Shown: piece by piece, positions 24,828-33,150 of the stretch
How positions within the stretch are numbered: position 1 is the stretch's first letter
Layout of the letters: each line of letters opens with the position of its first letter
Assembly (NCBI GenBank): GCA_017609525.1
Contig: JAFCDT010000008.1
Span: 1 to 38,025 of the forward strand
Length of the DNA stretch: 38,025 nucleotides
Reading direction: 5' to 3'
Source of the DNA: Candidatus Woesearchaeota archaeon
GTDB lineage: Archaea > Nanobdellota > Nanobdellia > SCGC-AAA011-G17 > JACPNG01
The notes under the pieces: generated by a model
Database searches by the model: none
Told to the model about the DNA's origin: nothing
Seen by the model: the letters and a program-made list of their open reading frames with translations, nothing else
Made by a program: the position numbers and the translations under genes

Positions 24828-25639
24828 AAAAATTAGATACAGGAGAAAAATCAACTTGGTGTCCTGGATGTCCCAACTCCCTTATTTTAGAAGGAGTTAA
24901 GCAAGCGCTTGCTAAAAGAACCAATGTAGCAATTGTTTCTGGCATTGGATGTCATGCCAAGATTTTTGATTATCTTAATCTGCCTGGTTTGAATAGCATA
25001 CATGGAAGGGTTTTGCCAACTTGTTTAGGTCTTAAAATAGGAAATCCTAATCTAAATGTTGTTGGTTTTTCAGGTGATGGGGATGCTTACCAAGAAGGAA
25101 TAAGCCATTTAGTCCATGCAGCGAGGTATAATTCTGATTTTAAGTACCTAGTTCATAATAACCAGGTTTTTGCATTGACTGTTGGTCAGCCTACTGCAAC
25201 TACTGAGATTGGTTTTAAGGACAAGACAACTATGCCTTTTGGTTCTAAGATTGTGCCATTAAATCCAATAAAATTGATGCTGGCTTGTGGTGCTAGTTTT
25301 GTTGCCAGAGTGTTTGCTGATATAAAACAGGTGAGATGGATTCTAAATGAGGCATTTAAGCATAAAGGTTTTGCTTTTGTTGAGATAATACAACCGTGTA
25401 TTACTTTTCATCCAGACACTGGTTATAAAGAGAAAACATATTCTTTAGAGAAAACCGGACATAATAAGAGAGATTTAAAAGCAGCTTTTAGAAAGGCAGA
25501 TGAATTTGATTATAATACTGTGAAGAAGATCCCTTTAGGAATATTTTACCAGGAAAAAAGAGAAACTTTTGAAGAGAAATATCCCCAATTGGTTAAATTA
25601 AAGAAAAAGGAGATTTCTTGGAGAAACATAAAGAGGTAA
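24824..25639 (+). CDS. 2-oxoacid:ferredoxin oxidoreductase, beta subunit
   Basis: This 271-residue thiamine diphosphate-binding subunit has WCPGCPNSLIL (Cys 13 and 16), a conserved GIGCHAK with Cys 43, and HGRVLPTCLGLKIGNP. The ThDP/Mg motif is GDGDAYQEG...NN (84-113), followed by LTVGQPTATTE. Two or three of these Cys can bind a 4Fe-4S cluster, as in KorB-type subunits. The gene overlaps the alpha subunit by 4 bases, so the two are made together. No ferredoxin or delta subunit gene is in the window; electrons probably pass to a separately encoded ferredoxin. Confidence 0.93.
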   Translation: MKKLDTGEKSTWCPGCPNSLILEGVKQALAKRTNVAIVSGIGCHAKIFDYLNLPGLNSIHGRVLPTCLGLKIGNPNLNVVGFSGDGDAYQEGISHLVHAARYNSDFKYLVHNNQVFALTVGQPTATTEIGFKDKTTMPFGSKIVPLNPIKLMLACGASFVARVFADIKQVRWILNEAFKHKGFAFVEIIQPCITFHPDTGYKEKTYSLEKTGHNKRDLKAAFRKADEFDYNTVKKIPLGIFYQEKRETFEEKYPQLVKLKKKEISWRNIKR

Positions 25640-25693
25640 TATTATTTTAAAGAGCAGTTAATTTTATAAAGCTTTAATCTAGATTTTTCTTTT

Positions 25694-26587
25694 ATGTTTG
25701 ATGTTATTATTGTTGGTGCCGGACCTGCAGGTTTGAGTGCTTGTCTAGAAGCTAAAAAAAATAATTTGAATTACTTGTGTTTAGAGCAGAATAAAATAGC
25801 AAATACAATTAGAAATTACCCCAAAGGCAAAAAGATACAGAAAGATTATATGGGGGTTAGTTTAGAAAAAGAAGGAGAATTATTTTTTGAAGAAGTTAGT
25901 AGAGAAGAACTTATTGAGAAATGGGAAAGGATAGTTCATGAGGAAAAATTAAATATTAAAGAAAACGATAATGTGCTGGATATTAAAAAAGAAGATGAAA
26001 CCTTTAAGGTGATTGCCAATTCTGGCGAATATAAAACAAAAAATGTTATTTTGGCTATTGGAAGGATGTCAAGCCCTAGAAAACTGGAGGTTGTTGGAGA
26101 GGATCAAAATAATGTTTTCTATAGATTAGATGATCCTGGAGAATACAGTGATAAAAATATTTTAGTTGTAGGAGGAGGAAATAGTGCTATTGAAGCTGCC
26201 TTATTATTAAGTAAAAAGAATAAAGTTACTTTAAGTTATAGGAAATCAGAGCTTTTTAGATTAACTAATGAAAATCAAGAGGGAATAGCTAAAAATGAGA
26301 ATGTTAATGTTATTTTTGAATCTAATGTAGAAGAGATCAATGGTAAAGAAGTAAGTTTAAATATTAAAGGCGAGATAAAAAAATTAGAATTTGACTATGT
26401 TTTTATATTGGTTGGATTTAACTTACCTACAGAGTTCCTGGACAGAATTGGAGTTGAGGTTGGTGAGGGCATAGAAAGCAATATAAAAGGGATATACTTA
26501 ATAGGTGATATAAAGGAAGTTAAGAATATTACTCATGCTATAAATGATGGAAAAAAAGCAATCGAGGTGCTTAAGAATGGATTATAA
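25694..26587 (+). CDS. FAD/NAD(P)-binding oxidoreductase, thioredoxin reductase / ferredoxin-NADP reductase-like
   Basis: The 297-residue flavoprotein has an FAD Rossmann motif GAGPAG at 8-13, a second nucleotide motif GGGNSA at 160-165, and the FAD-binding GIYLIGD near the end. It lacks the redox CxxC of true thioredoxin reductases. NTIRNYPKGKK resembles YpdA/ferredoxin:NAD(P)+ reductase-type members. Next to the ferredoxin-reducing enzyme upstream and malic enzyme downstream, a ferredoxin-NAD(P) electron exchange role is plausible but inferred. A TATA-like ATTTTATAAA (25661-25670) lies 24-33 bases before the ATG. The 3' end overlaps the malic enzyme start. Confidence 0.82.
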   Translation: MFDVIIVGAGPAGLSACLEAKKNNLNYLCLEQNKIANTIRNYPKGKKIQKDYMGVSLEKEGELFFEEVSREELIEKWERIVHEEKLNIKENDNVLDIKKEDETFKVIANSGEYKTKNVILAIGRMSSPRKLEVVGEDQNNVFYRLDDPGEYSDKNILVVGGGNSAIEAALLLSKKNKVTLSYRKSELFRLTNENQEGIAKNENVNVIFESNVEEINGKEVSLNIKGEIKKLEFDYVFILVGFNLPTEFLDRIGVEVGEGIESNIKGIYLIGDIKEVKNITHAINDGKKAIEVLKNGL

Positions 26588-27770
26588 TAAAGAAGCAATA
26601 AAAATGCATAAGGAAAAAAAAGGCAAAATTGAAGTAGTGAGTAAGGTCGAATTAAAAAATAAAGATGATATGTCTATTGCTTATACTCCTGGAGTAGCAG
26701 AACCTTGCAGAGAAATCGCTAAAGATAAGAAGAAAGTTTATGATTATACTGCTAAGGGCAATATGGTTGCTGTTGTTAGTGATGGTTCAGCAGTATTGGG
26801 CTTGGGAAATATTGGAGCTGAGGCGGCATTGCCTGTTATGGAAGGCAAAGCAATACTGTTTAAGGAATTTGGTAATGTAGATGCATTTCCAATTTGTTTG
26901 GATACTCAGGATACAGAAGAGATAATTAAGGCTGTTAAGCAAATTGCGCCTGTTTTTGGTGGTATTAATCTGGAAGATATTTCTGCTCCCAGATGCTTTG
27001 AGATTGAGGAGAGACTGAAGAAAGAGTTGGATATTCCTGTTTTTCATGATGATCAACATGGTACTGCAATAGTTGTTTTAGCTGGATTGATAAATGCCTT
27101 GAAATTAACCGGTAAGAAAAAAGAAGAGATTAAGGTTGTTGTTTCTGGCGCCGGGGCTGCTGGCATAGCAGTGACTAAGATCTTGCTTAGTTATGGTGTT
27201 GAAAATATTGTGTTAACTGACAGCAAGGGGGCCATTTATAGTTGTAGGGATCATTTGAATCTTACTAAGAAGGAAATTTCTTTTGTTACAAACTCTAAAT
27301 GCGGACATACCGAGTTTCAGAATAGTGAAAAATGTAAGACCTGCATTAGAGGAAGTTTAAAAGATGCATTGAAAGGAAGTGATGTTTTTATTGGACTAAG
27401 TGTTGCTGGGATCGTTGATAAGGATATGGTCAAGAGCATGAACAAAGACCCCATTATTTTTGCTATGGCCAATCCTACTCCGGAAATTATGCCTGATGAG
27501 GCCAAGGAAGCTGGAGCCAAGATAATAGCCACAGGTAGAAGTGATTTTCCTAATCAGATAAACAATGTTTTGGCTTTCCCTAATATTTTTAGAGGAGCAC
27601 TAGATGCTGGGGCTAAGGATATAACAGAAGAGATGAAGGTTAAATCTGCAGAGGCTTTAGCTGATTCTGTTGATGATTTAAGTGAGGAAAAGATAATTCC
27701 AAATGTGTTTGACAAGGGTTATAGGGAAACAATAATAAAAGCTGTGAAGGATTGTGTTAAAGAAACTTAG
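26577..27770 (+). CDS. NAD(P)-dependent malic enzyme
   Basis: This 397-residue enzyme decarboxylates malate to pyruvate. Motifs are [14 protein letters not shown] (catalytic Tyr), [37 protein letters not shown] (catalytic Lys), [14 protein letters not shown] and [11 protein letters not shown] (metal site), and the dinucleotide motif GAGAAGIA. Around residues 223-256 there is an extra Cys-containing segment (SKCGHTEF and EKCKTC) where relatives have a simple loop. The ATG at 26577 is preferred over 26544 because GAGGTG (26564-26569) gives ideal spacing and the extra 11 residues are not family-like. Its 3' end overlaps the convergent acyl-CoA synthetase gene by 14 bases. Confidence 0.94.
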   Translation: MDYNKEAIKMHKEKKGKIEVVSKVELKNKDDMSIAYTPGVAEPCREIAKDKKKVYDYTAKGNMVAVVSDGSAVLGLGNIGAEAALPVMEGKAILFKEFGNVDAFPICLDTQDTEEIIKAVKQIAPVFGGINLEDISAPRCFEIEERLKKELDIPVFHDDQHGTAIVVLAGLINALKLTGKKKEEIKVVVSGAGAAGIAVTKILLSYGVENIVLTDSKGAIYSCRDHLNLTKKEISFVTNSKCGHTEFQNSEKCKTCIRGSLKDALKGSDVFIGLSVAGIVDKDMVKSMNKDPIIFAMANPTPEIMPDEAKEAGAKIIATGRSDFPNQINNVLAFPNIFRGALDAGAKDITEEMKVKSAEALADSVDDLSEEKIIPNVFDKGYRETIIKAVKDCVKET

Positions 27771-29070
27771 ATAAAGAAGTTACTGCATTCTTAGGAAAAC
27801 CATAACAAGGAATATTGTGGCGTTCTAATTTTCTTTTTATTATTTCTGTTTTATTCCCTCCTGTTGCGATTACTATCGTTGGTTTTTTATTGTTTTTTAT
27901 TATAATGTCTGTTATGTCTTGGGTTAGTGTTGAAGTCTGATACAAGATGATTATAAGGAGAATGTTTATGTTCTTGTCCTTATTCGCTAATTTTATTGCT
28001 TTTTCATACCTTTTTGTTGTGGCATCTCCCACCAGGTCTAAGGGATTTCTAATGTTAACTGTTTTCGGCATTGTTTTTTTAAGAGCCATCCTTGTTTGGG
28101 GAGACAGTTCTGCCAGTTCTAATTTTGATTTATCTATCTCATCTGATGTAATAATTGAGTAGCCTCCCCCGTTTGTTATTACTAGTATTTTCTTTCCTTT
28201 TGGTTTTTTTAATTTAGAAAAAATCTTAGCAATATCAAATAACTCTTCTATTGAGTTGGCTTCTATTATTCTATTTTGTTTAAAGACTGCAGAATAGATT
28301 TTTGAATTTCCTGCTAGAGAACCAGTGTGAGATAAAGCAGCTTCAATACCTTTCTTTGTTTTTCCTCCTTTTAGGATTATAATTGGTTTTTTTATTTTAT
28401 TTATTGTTTTTATGAATTTTTTTCCATTTTGCACTGCTTCTATGTACATGCAGATCACTTTTGTTTTCTTATCTTTGTTTAGGTAGTTTAGTAGATCTGA
28501 TTCATCTGTGTTTGTTGCATTTCCATAGCTAATGAACTTTGCAAAACCATAATCTTGTTCTGAATAAAGATCTAAAATTGCCGCACCTATTGCACCTGAT
28601 TGACAGATAAAGGAGATATTTCCCTTTTTTGGCCTTTTTAGTTTGTTTTGAGGGAGAAATAATGTGTCTAGATTGTTTTCTGTATTCAGTATTCCTAAAC
28701 AGTTTACACCAATGCAGGTTATTTTGTATTTGTTTAGTATTGTTTTAACTTTGGTTTCTAGTTTAATGTTTCCTGTTTCTTTAAACCCGGATGAAATTAT
28801 TATTATGTTTTTGATCTTTTTTCTTCCACATTCCTCCATTATTTTCGGAACTAATTGTGCTTTTGTTGTTATAACTGCCAGATCTATTTTTTCTTTTACT
28901 TTTTTAACTGATGGAAAGGTTTTTTTCCCCAAGATTTCTTTGGTATTGGGATTTATGGGTATTACTCTGAAATCTTTTAGAAGATTCCTAAAGATTACAT
29001 TGCCTACTTTGTGTGTATGTTGTGAAGCCCCAATAACTGCAATTGTTTTAGGATAGAATAAAGATTTCAT
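27757..29070 (-). CDS. acdA: ADP-forming acyl-CoA (acetyl-CoA) synthetase alpha-type subunit
   Basis: The 437-residue protein has the CoA-binding domain (SLFYPKTIAVIGASQHTHKVGN is the start, given in part), IIISSGFKETG and GVNCLGILNT. A succinyl-CoA-ligase-like domain follows with ICQSGAIGAAILDLY and the phosphohistidine motif ALSHTGSLAG (His near 248). It converts acyl-CoA, ADP and phosphate to acid, CoA and ATP, an energy-saving step in archaeal fermentation. The ATP-grasp beta subunit is absent here and must lie elsewhere. A GAGGTGAT site directly precedes the ATG, and an ATATAAATAA-type TATA box lies at about 29098-29110 on the minus strand. Confidence 0.92.
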   Translation of the reverse strand: MKSLFYPKTIAVIGASQHTHKVGNVIFRNLLKDFRVIPINPNTKEILGKKTFPSVKKVKEKIDLAVITTKAQLVPKIMEECGRKKIKNIIIISSGFKETGNIKLETKVKTILNKYKITCIGVNCLGILNTENNLDTLFLPQNKLKRPKKGNISFICQSGAIGAAILDLYSEQDYGFAKFISYGNATNTDESDLLNYLNKDKKTKVICMYIEAVQNGKKFIKTINKIKKPIIILKGGKTKKGIEAALSHTGSLAGNSKIYSAVFKQNRIIEANSIEELFDIAKIFSKLKKPKGKKILVITNGGGYSIITSDEIDKSKLELAELSPQTRMALKKTMPKTVNIRNPLDLVGDATTKRYEKAIKLANKDKNINILLIIILYQTSTLTQDITDIIIKNNKKPTIVIATGGNKTEIIKRKLERHNIPCYGFPKNAVTSLSKFL

Positions 29071-29123
29071 ATCACCTCTTTATTGATAGTTTCTGGTTAT
29101 TTATATATTTTGCTCATAAAAAG

Positions 29124-29366
29124 CTAATTTAGATGCAAAAGCTCTTTAATTTTTGTTTCATCAAAACCAACAACAATCTTTCCATCGATCTCAATTACTG
29201 GAACACCCATTTGACCTGATTTTTCCACCATTTCTTTTGCTTTTTCTTGATCTTTTCCTACGTTAACATCTTCAAACTCAATGTTGTGCTCTTTTAAGAA
29301 GTCTTTAGCTTTATGGCACCATGGACAGCTATCGGTTGAGTAAACTATTACTTTATGTTTTTCCAT
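29124..29366 (-). CDS. Glutaredoxin-like protein
   Basis: The 80-residue thioredoxin-fold protein has the redox motif CPWC at residues 14-17, VNVGKDQEKAKEMVEKSG, the cis-Pro segment GVPVIEIDGKIVVGFD, and a terminal helix. Size and layout match NrdH/glutaredoxin-like proteins of archaea. It has no signal peptide and so should act in the cytoplasm as a thiol-disulfide carrier. It is a separate transcription unit with its own promoter and ribosome binding site. An electron donor is not identified, though the flavoprotein at 25.7 kb lacks the CxxC expected of a thioredoxin reductase. Confidence 0.93.
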   Translation of the reverse strand: MEKHKVIVYSTDSCPWCHKAKDFLKEHNIEFEDVNVGKDQEKAKEMVEKSGQMGVPVIEIDGKIVVGFDETKIKELLHLN

Positions 29367-29370
29367 TTTA

Positions 29371-29414
29371 AATCCTCCTTGGGTTTGATAAAAATTTTCT
29401 CTTTATATATTTTA
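29371..29414 (-). promoter_or_regulatory. Glutaredoxin promoter and Shine-Dalgarno site
   Basis: On the minus strand AAGGAGGATT (29380-29371) lies 5-14 bases before the ATG at 29366. It is the best match in the window to the complement of the 16S 3' end. A TATA box (AAAATATATAAAG, about 29414-29402) lies upstream. This gene therefore uses a leadered mRNA with a near-perfect ribosome binding site. Confidence 0.75.
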
Positions 29415-29429
29415 TTATTAGACTTAATT

Positions 29430-30413
29430 TTAATATGGATTCTCTATTGTTGTTAGTGTTGTTTCTATTTCTGTTTCATTTCTTATTAATTTAATCTTTG
29501 CTTCTTGTCCTGGTTTAACCCATGCTATTATATTTCTTAGATGATTTATGCTTTCTATTTTTATACCATTTATCTCTGTTATTAAATCCCCTAGTTGGAT
29601 TCCTGCTTTATCTGCTGGACCATCTTTGAGAACTAAAGCCACTAATGCCCCTTTGGCTATATGGCCTTCTCCTCCACTATCGAGGACAAATTGATTCTGA
29701 CCACTTATTCCCATATAGCCCCTAACGATTCTCCCACTTTCAATAAGTTCATTCATCACTTTCTTAGCTAAGTTACTGGGGATTGAAAATCCCAGTTCCC
29801 CTCCAATTAAATCAGAAACAATGAAGGTATTGATCCCCACTAATTCTGCATTTAGATTTAGTAAAGGTCCTCCTGAGTTTCCTGGGTTAATAGAGGCGTC
29901 TGTTTGTATGAAATCCCTGTAGTCTGTTGGCCCCTGGTCACGATGTTTTGCAGAAATTATGCCTGAGGTAACAGTAAAATCATATCCATAGGGATGACCA
30001 ATGGCAATTACTTCTTCACCAATTTTTAGTTTTTCTGAATCTCCGAACTTGATGGTTGGAAGATTTGTGTCGTTTACTTTTATTACTGCAAGATCTACTT
30101 TCTCATCTATTCCAACCACTTTTGCTTTCCTTATCCGATTATCTGAAAAAATCGCATGTAATTTTGTAGCGTTTTTTATAAGGTGAGCATTTGTTAAAAT
30201 AAAACCATTTTCTTTTACTATCACACCGGAACCTGCTTTTCCGTCTGCAGTTATTGATACAACAGATGGGGTTGCTATTCTAGCTACCTCTTCGGGGGTA
30301 TTTTCTTTTAATGTATTCTTTGTTTGACTGTAAGTTATTAGAAGTCCTATTTGTAGCAAGATTACAATACCCAATAATACAACTATTGTTTTCCTTAAGG
30401 TTTTTCTTCTCAT
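29430..30413 (-). CDS. HtrA/DegP-like membrane-anchored serine protease
   Basis: The 327-residue protein has an uncleaved N-terminal anchor (about 9-28). A trypsin-like domain follows with His77 in ILTNAHL, Asp108 in VDLAVIKV and Ser180 in NPGNSGGPLL, the complete triad. One PDZ domain occupies about 230-325 (GYMGISG, GPADKAGIQLGDLI). HtrA proteases degrade or refold damaged exported proteins at the outer face of the membrane. It is the last gene of a four-gene envelope operon and lies 24 bases after the Tyr-rich secreted protein, a possible substrate or partner. Confidence 0.95.
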   Translation of the reverse strand: MRRKTLRKTIVVLLGIVILLQIGLLITYSQTKNTLKENTPEEVARIATPSVVSITADGKAGSGVIVKENGFILTNAHLIKNATKLHAIFSDNRIRKAKVVGIDEKVDLAVIKVNDTNLPTIKFGDSEKLKIGEEVIAIGHPYGYDFTVTSGIISAKHRDQGPTDYRDFIQTDASINPGNSGGPLLNLNAELVGINTFIVSDLIGGELGFSIPSNLAKKVMNELIESGRIVRGYMGISGQNQFVLDSGGEGHIAKGALVALVLKDGPADKAGIQLGDLITEINGIKIESINHLRNIIAWVKPGQEAKIKLIRNETEIETTLTTIENPY

Positions 30414-30437
30414 CTTAAATTAAAAAAAGAAAAGAAA

Positions 30438-30782
30438 CTAATATCTCTTGAATTTGATTCTTTCTTCGAAATAATCAGAAATTCTTGAGCCGTCTGCGTT
30501 TCGTATATCTGTTCTGCTTTTTGTAAAGTATTCATATTCAAATCTGTACCTTTGCCTATAAAATGGTGTGTTGTAGTAGTAGTTTCTATTATGGTAAGAT
30601 GGGTAGTAGTGCTGTGTGTATGGATAGTATCGATAGTTTGGATCATACTGATAATATTTGTGATATGCTGGATAATCTGATGTGTACCTGCCATTTGGCC
30701 CTGTTGGAGCATAGTAATATGCTGAAGCAAAACTAGATATCACAAATATGCTCAAGATTAAGCACATAATCAATTTTTTCAT
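30438..30782 (-). CDS. Tyrosine-rich secreted protein of unknown function
   Basis: This 114-residue protein has a clear signal peptide (1-21, cleavage after SFASA). In the mature part about 25 of 93 residues are Tyr, with Asn, Arg, Pro and His in short irregular repeats such as YYQYDPNYRYYPY. The C-terminal 30 residues are charged and more ordinary. I recognise no family. Such composition suggests an extended, sticky or cross-linkable extracellular chain. It starts inside the DUF1461 gene (4-base overlap) and precedes HtrA. The C-T-rich strand also yields a long Thr/His-rich frame on the same strand, which is an artefact of the composition. Confidence 0.8.
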   Translation of the reverse strand: MKKLIMCLILSIFVISSFASAYYYAPTGPNGRYTSDYPAYHKYYQYDPNYRYYPYTQHYYPSYHNRNYYYNTPFYRQRYRFEYEYFTKSRTDIRNADGSRISDYFEERIKFKRY

Positions 30783-31369
30783 TTAGCTCCTCCCTCACCT
30801 CTCGCATTTTTAGATGCATTCTCTTTTAAAAATCTTTTGATTAGGGATCCTATCAGGATTATGGCTAGAGATAGCAAAAAGGCTTGAATTAGGAAGAGAA
30901 TAGCAAATTTGTGAAAGAAGCTCAATGGGTATATATCAAGCAATAGTGAGCCTTTGGGAAGAAGCCATAAGTTGTTTCTGAAGAGGATATAATGCATGCT
31001 GATAAATATTGGCTTAAAAAAAGCTACAATAAGAATTAATAAGCCAACTATTACAAATAAAGAGAGTTTCCCCGCTTTCAGTACTGTTTTTTGAATATTT
31101 GGTTTAATATTAAATAACAATAGACCGTAAATAGTCAGTAAAAAATAAAAGATTAAAGATATTTTATTTATTATTGATTTTACATCTTTTAGATGTAATT
31201 TTTCTCTTTCTGAGAAATTATCATTAAGTTGTGCTTTGTTTTTTAAATAGTCTATTACATTTTTTGCATCAGGACTTTTGGAAGAATAATTAATTTCAAA
31301 AAGAGTTAGTTTAAATGATAGTAAAAGAATTATAAAAGGAGTTAGGATGATGAGTAATTTATTCTTCAT
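30779..31369 (-). CDS. DUF1461 / Lit-like integral membrane protein
   Basis: The 196-residue protein has an N-terminal helix (about 5-24). An external loop with FSEREKLHLKDVK (52-64) follows, then helices at about 70-87 and 102-124, the motif MHYILFRNNLWLL (125-137), LLDIYPLSFF, and a last helix (about 155-178). These motifs match the TIGR01906/DUF1461 family. Bacterial members include Lit, which moves an acyl chain within a lipoprotein N-terminus. The neighbouring divergent lgt supports a lipoprotein-related role. In an archaeon with ether lipids the acyl chemistry would need revision, so the reaction is open. It overlaps the thioredoxin gene by 11 bases and the Tyr-rich gene by 4. Confidence 0.75.
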   Translation of the reverse strand: MKNKLLIILTPFIILLLSFKLTLFEINYSSKSPDAKNVIDYLKNKAQLNDNFSEREKLHLKDVKSIINKISLIFYFLLTIYGLLLFNIKPNIQKTVLKAGKLSLFVIVGLLILIVAFFKPIFISMHYILFRNNLWLLPKGSLLLDIYPLSFFHKFAILFLIQAFLLSLAIILIGSLIKRFLKENASKNARGEGGAK

Positions 31370-31751
31370 TTAAATTACATTCAGATATTGCAGAAAGCCT
31401 ATTTAAAGACTGTTCCCCTACATATTTTTGTCCATTTATTATCCATGTTGGATAGCCATTGATACTGGCTTCTTCGCATTTTTCAGGTTGTGCGTTCTTT
31501 CCTCTTGGATCACATTCAATGTAGCCCCCTAATGAATCAAATATTTTAAATGAACTCTTAAACATTTCTTTCTGGTTTTTACAATGAGGACACCAATATG
31601 CACCATACAACTTTGCATCTTTTTCTATTAGACAGGTTACAAAGTTGTCATAATCTTTGTTGTTGGTTGTTAAGCCTGTCATCTTAAACGGAATGAATAT
31701 ACCTATTATCAGAACAACTGCTACAATTAAGACAATCCATGTTTTTTTCAT
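31359..31751 (-). CDS. Membrane-anchored extracytoplasmic thioredoxin-like protein
   Basis: This 130-residue protein has an N-terminal helix (about 4-22) and a thioredoxin fold facing outside. The fold shows LYGAYWCPHCKNQKEMF (CPHC at 54-57), IECDPRGKN, and the cis-Pro segment INGYPTWIINGQKYVGEQSL. Four more Cys lie outside the active site (about 40, 80, 92, 125) and could form structural disulfides. The pattern resembles the thioredoxin domain fused to or partnered with VKOR proteins. It probably makes or repairs disulfides in exported proteins. It is the first gene of the envelope operon, with a minus-strand TATA box at about 31782-31773. Confidence 0.88.
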   Translation of the reverse strand: MKKTWIVLIVAVVLIIGIFIPFKMTGLTTNNKDYDNFVTCLIEKDAKLYGAYWCPHCKNQKEMFKSSFKIFDSLGGYIECDPRGKNAQPEKCEEASINGYPTWIINGQKYVGEQSLNRLSAISECNLNEE

Positions 31752-31836
31752 AGGTTTTTTAGATTATGGGTAATATAAATACCTTTCTATTTAGGGATAA
31801 CATAATTTTATAAAGAGAAAAACTGAATATTACGGC
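31752..31836. promoter_or_regulatory. Shared divergent promoter region, envelope operon and lgt operon
   Basis: The 85-base spacer holds a minus-strand TATA-like TATTTATATT (31782-31773) 22-31 bases before the thioredoxin start. It also holds a plus-strand TTTTATAAAG (31806-31815), 22-31 bases before the lgt ATG. Both transcripts would be leaderless. The boxes are about 25 bases apart, close enough for one regulator to affect both. Confidence 0.65.
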
Positions 31837-32580
31837 ATGTTTTATCATAACATCAGTCCTGTTTTATTTCATATTTTTGGTCTAGAGGTTAGGTATTATG
31901 GCTTATTTTATTTGTTAGGATTTGTAATAGCTTATTTTTTTATGAAGTTTTTGGCTAAAGAAAGAAAATTAGACTTAAAAAAAGAAGAAATACTTGATTT
32001 TCTTTTTTATATTTTGATAGGCGGAATAATTGGAGCTAGGATTGGCTATGTTCTTTCACATCTGTCGAGTTATGTTGAAAATCCGCTGTCTGCTTTGTAT
32101 ATTTGGCAGGGGGGATTGGCTTTTCATGGTGGTTTGATAGGAGCACTAATTGTTGCTTTGTTCTTTTGCAAGAAAAAGAAAATCAGCTTTTATAAGTTAG
32201 CGGACATTACAGTGATTCCCTTTTCGTTAGGCATTGTTTTGGTTAGGTTGGCTAATTTTACTAATGGCGAACTTTATGGCAGGATAACTGATGTTGCATG
32301 GGCGGTTAAGTTTAAAGGTGTTGAAGGTTTTCGGCATCCTTCACAAATATATGCTTCTATTAAAGGTTTGGCCATATTTCTTATTTTGTTTTTAACAAGA
32401 AATAAAAAACATAAAGATGGTTATATTTTTTGGCTATTTATCACCTTATATGGTTTATTTAGATTTTTTGTCGAATTTTATAGGGAACAAATCTACCTGT
32501 TTTTGGGAATATCTTTTACGCAAATTTTAAGTATTATTATGTTTTTAGTAGGGATATACTTTGTTTTTAAAAAGAGGTAA
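31837..32580 (+). CDS. lgt: Prolipoprotein diacylglyceryl transferase (Lgt)
   Basis: This 247-residue membrane protein has about seven hydrophobic segments. The Lgt residues are all in place: Tyr near 20-21 in VRYYGLFYLLGF, His97 in GLAFHGGLIGAL, Arg137 and Asn140 in VRLANFTNGELYG, HPSQIYAS, and Arg209/Glu213 in RFFVEFYRE. Lgt transfers a diacylglyceryl group from phospholipid to the lipobox Cys of prolipoproteins. It is a bacterial enzyme and rare in archaea, whose lipids are ether-linked isoprenoids, so transfer and an adapted lipid donor are both implied. It leads an operon with the HTH and PIN genes 3 bases downstream. Confidence 0.93.
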   Translation: MFYHNISPVLFHIFGLEVRYYGLFYLLGFVIAYFFMKFLAKERKLDLKKEEILDFLFYILIGGIIGARIGYVLSHLSSYVENPLSALYIWQGGLAFHGGLIGALIVALFFCKKKKISFYKLADITVIPFSLGIVLVRLANFTNGELYGRITDVAWAVKFKGVEGFRHPSQIYASIKGLAIFLILFLTRNKKHKDGYIFWLFITLYGLFRFFVEFYREQIYLFLGISFTQILSIIMFLVGIYFVFKKR

Positions 32581-32583
32581 ATA

Positions 32584-33150
32584 ATGAAAGAGAGCATTAG
32601 AAGAGACATTTTGCATGTATTGCAGGATAGTTTGAAAGCAATACAGGAAAAAGATGCCCTGAAATTAAGAGAGGTTAGTGATCATGTTATACATGATTGT
32701 ACTGTTTCTCAGGAAAGCGAGGTTGTTTCTGTTGCAGTAATTATTTATTCTTTATCTAAAATTTTTGACAAATGGCAGCATAGAGATGATAAAAAGTGGA
32801 AAAAATTCAAGATAAGGGTTGTTAATGACCTAAATAAAGCATTGCAGTTTCTTAAAGAAGGGAATGTCACCAAGTATAAAACTATTTTACAGGGATTTTT
32901 TAAAGCCATTGGAGATATTGATAATAAACTGGGCTTGTATATAAGCAAGGTTATAAGTCAAGCAAAAATTAAGAAAGGTTCGAGAGTTTATGAACATGGT
33001 TTGTCTGTTTCAAGGGCAGCTGAGATATTAGATATTTCTATTTGGGAATTGATGAGTTATTTAGGCAATACTAAAATTGTTGACCAAGATCCGGTATTAA
33101 CTAAGAAAGTTAAAGAAAGATTGATTTTTACAAGGGGGTTATTCACATGA
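32584..33150 (+). CDS. Helical protein with C-terminal HTH, antitoxin-like partner of the PIN protein
   Basis: The 188-residue protein has a helical N-terminal domain (about 1-125) and then a C-terminal HTH around 139-161 (LSVSRAAEILDISIWELMSYL). The HTH closely resembles the UPF0175/VapB-type motif seen in some antitoxins. Its ATG follows the lgt stop by 3 bases, with the site AGAGGT inside the lgt end. Its own stop overlaps the PIN gene (ATGA), the layout of toxin-antitoxin pairs. The large N-terminal domain is not typical of small antitoxins. I do not recognise it, so a chromosomal regulatory pair is equally possible. Confidence 0.7.
   Translation: MKESIRRDILHVLQDSLKAIQEKDALKLREVSDHVIHDCTVSQESEVVSVAVIIYSLSKIFDKWQHRDDKKWKKFKIRVVNDLNKALQFLKEGNVTKYKTILQGFFKAIGDIDNKLGLYISKVISQAKIKKGSRVYEHGLSVSRAAEILDISIWELMSYLGNTKIVDQDPVLTKKVKERLIFTRGLFT

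Noticed and set aside
30410-30730. 106-codon minus-strand frame rich in Thr, His and Ile
   Set aside because: It is an out-of-frame reading of the Tyr-rich secreted protein gene. The other frame has a signal peptide and better operon spacing.
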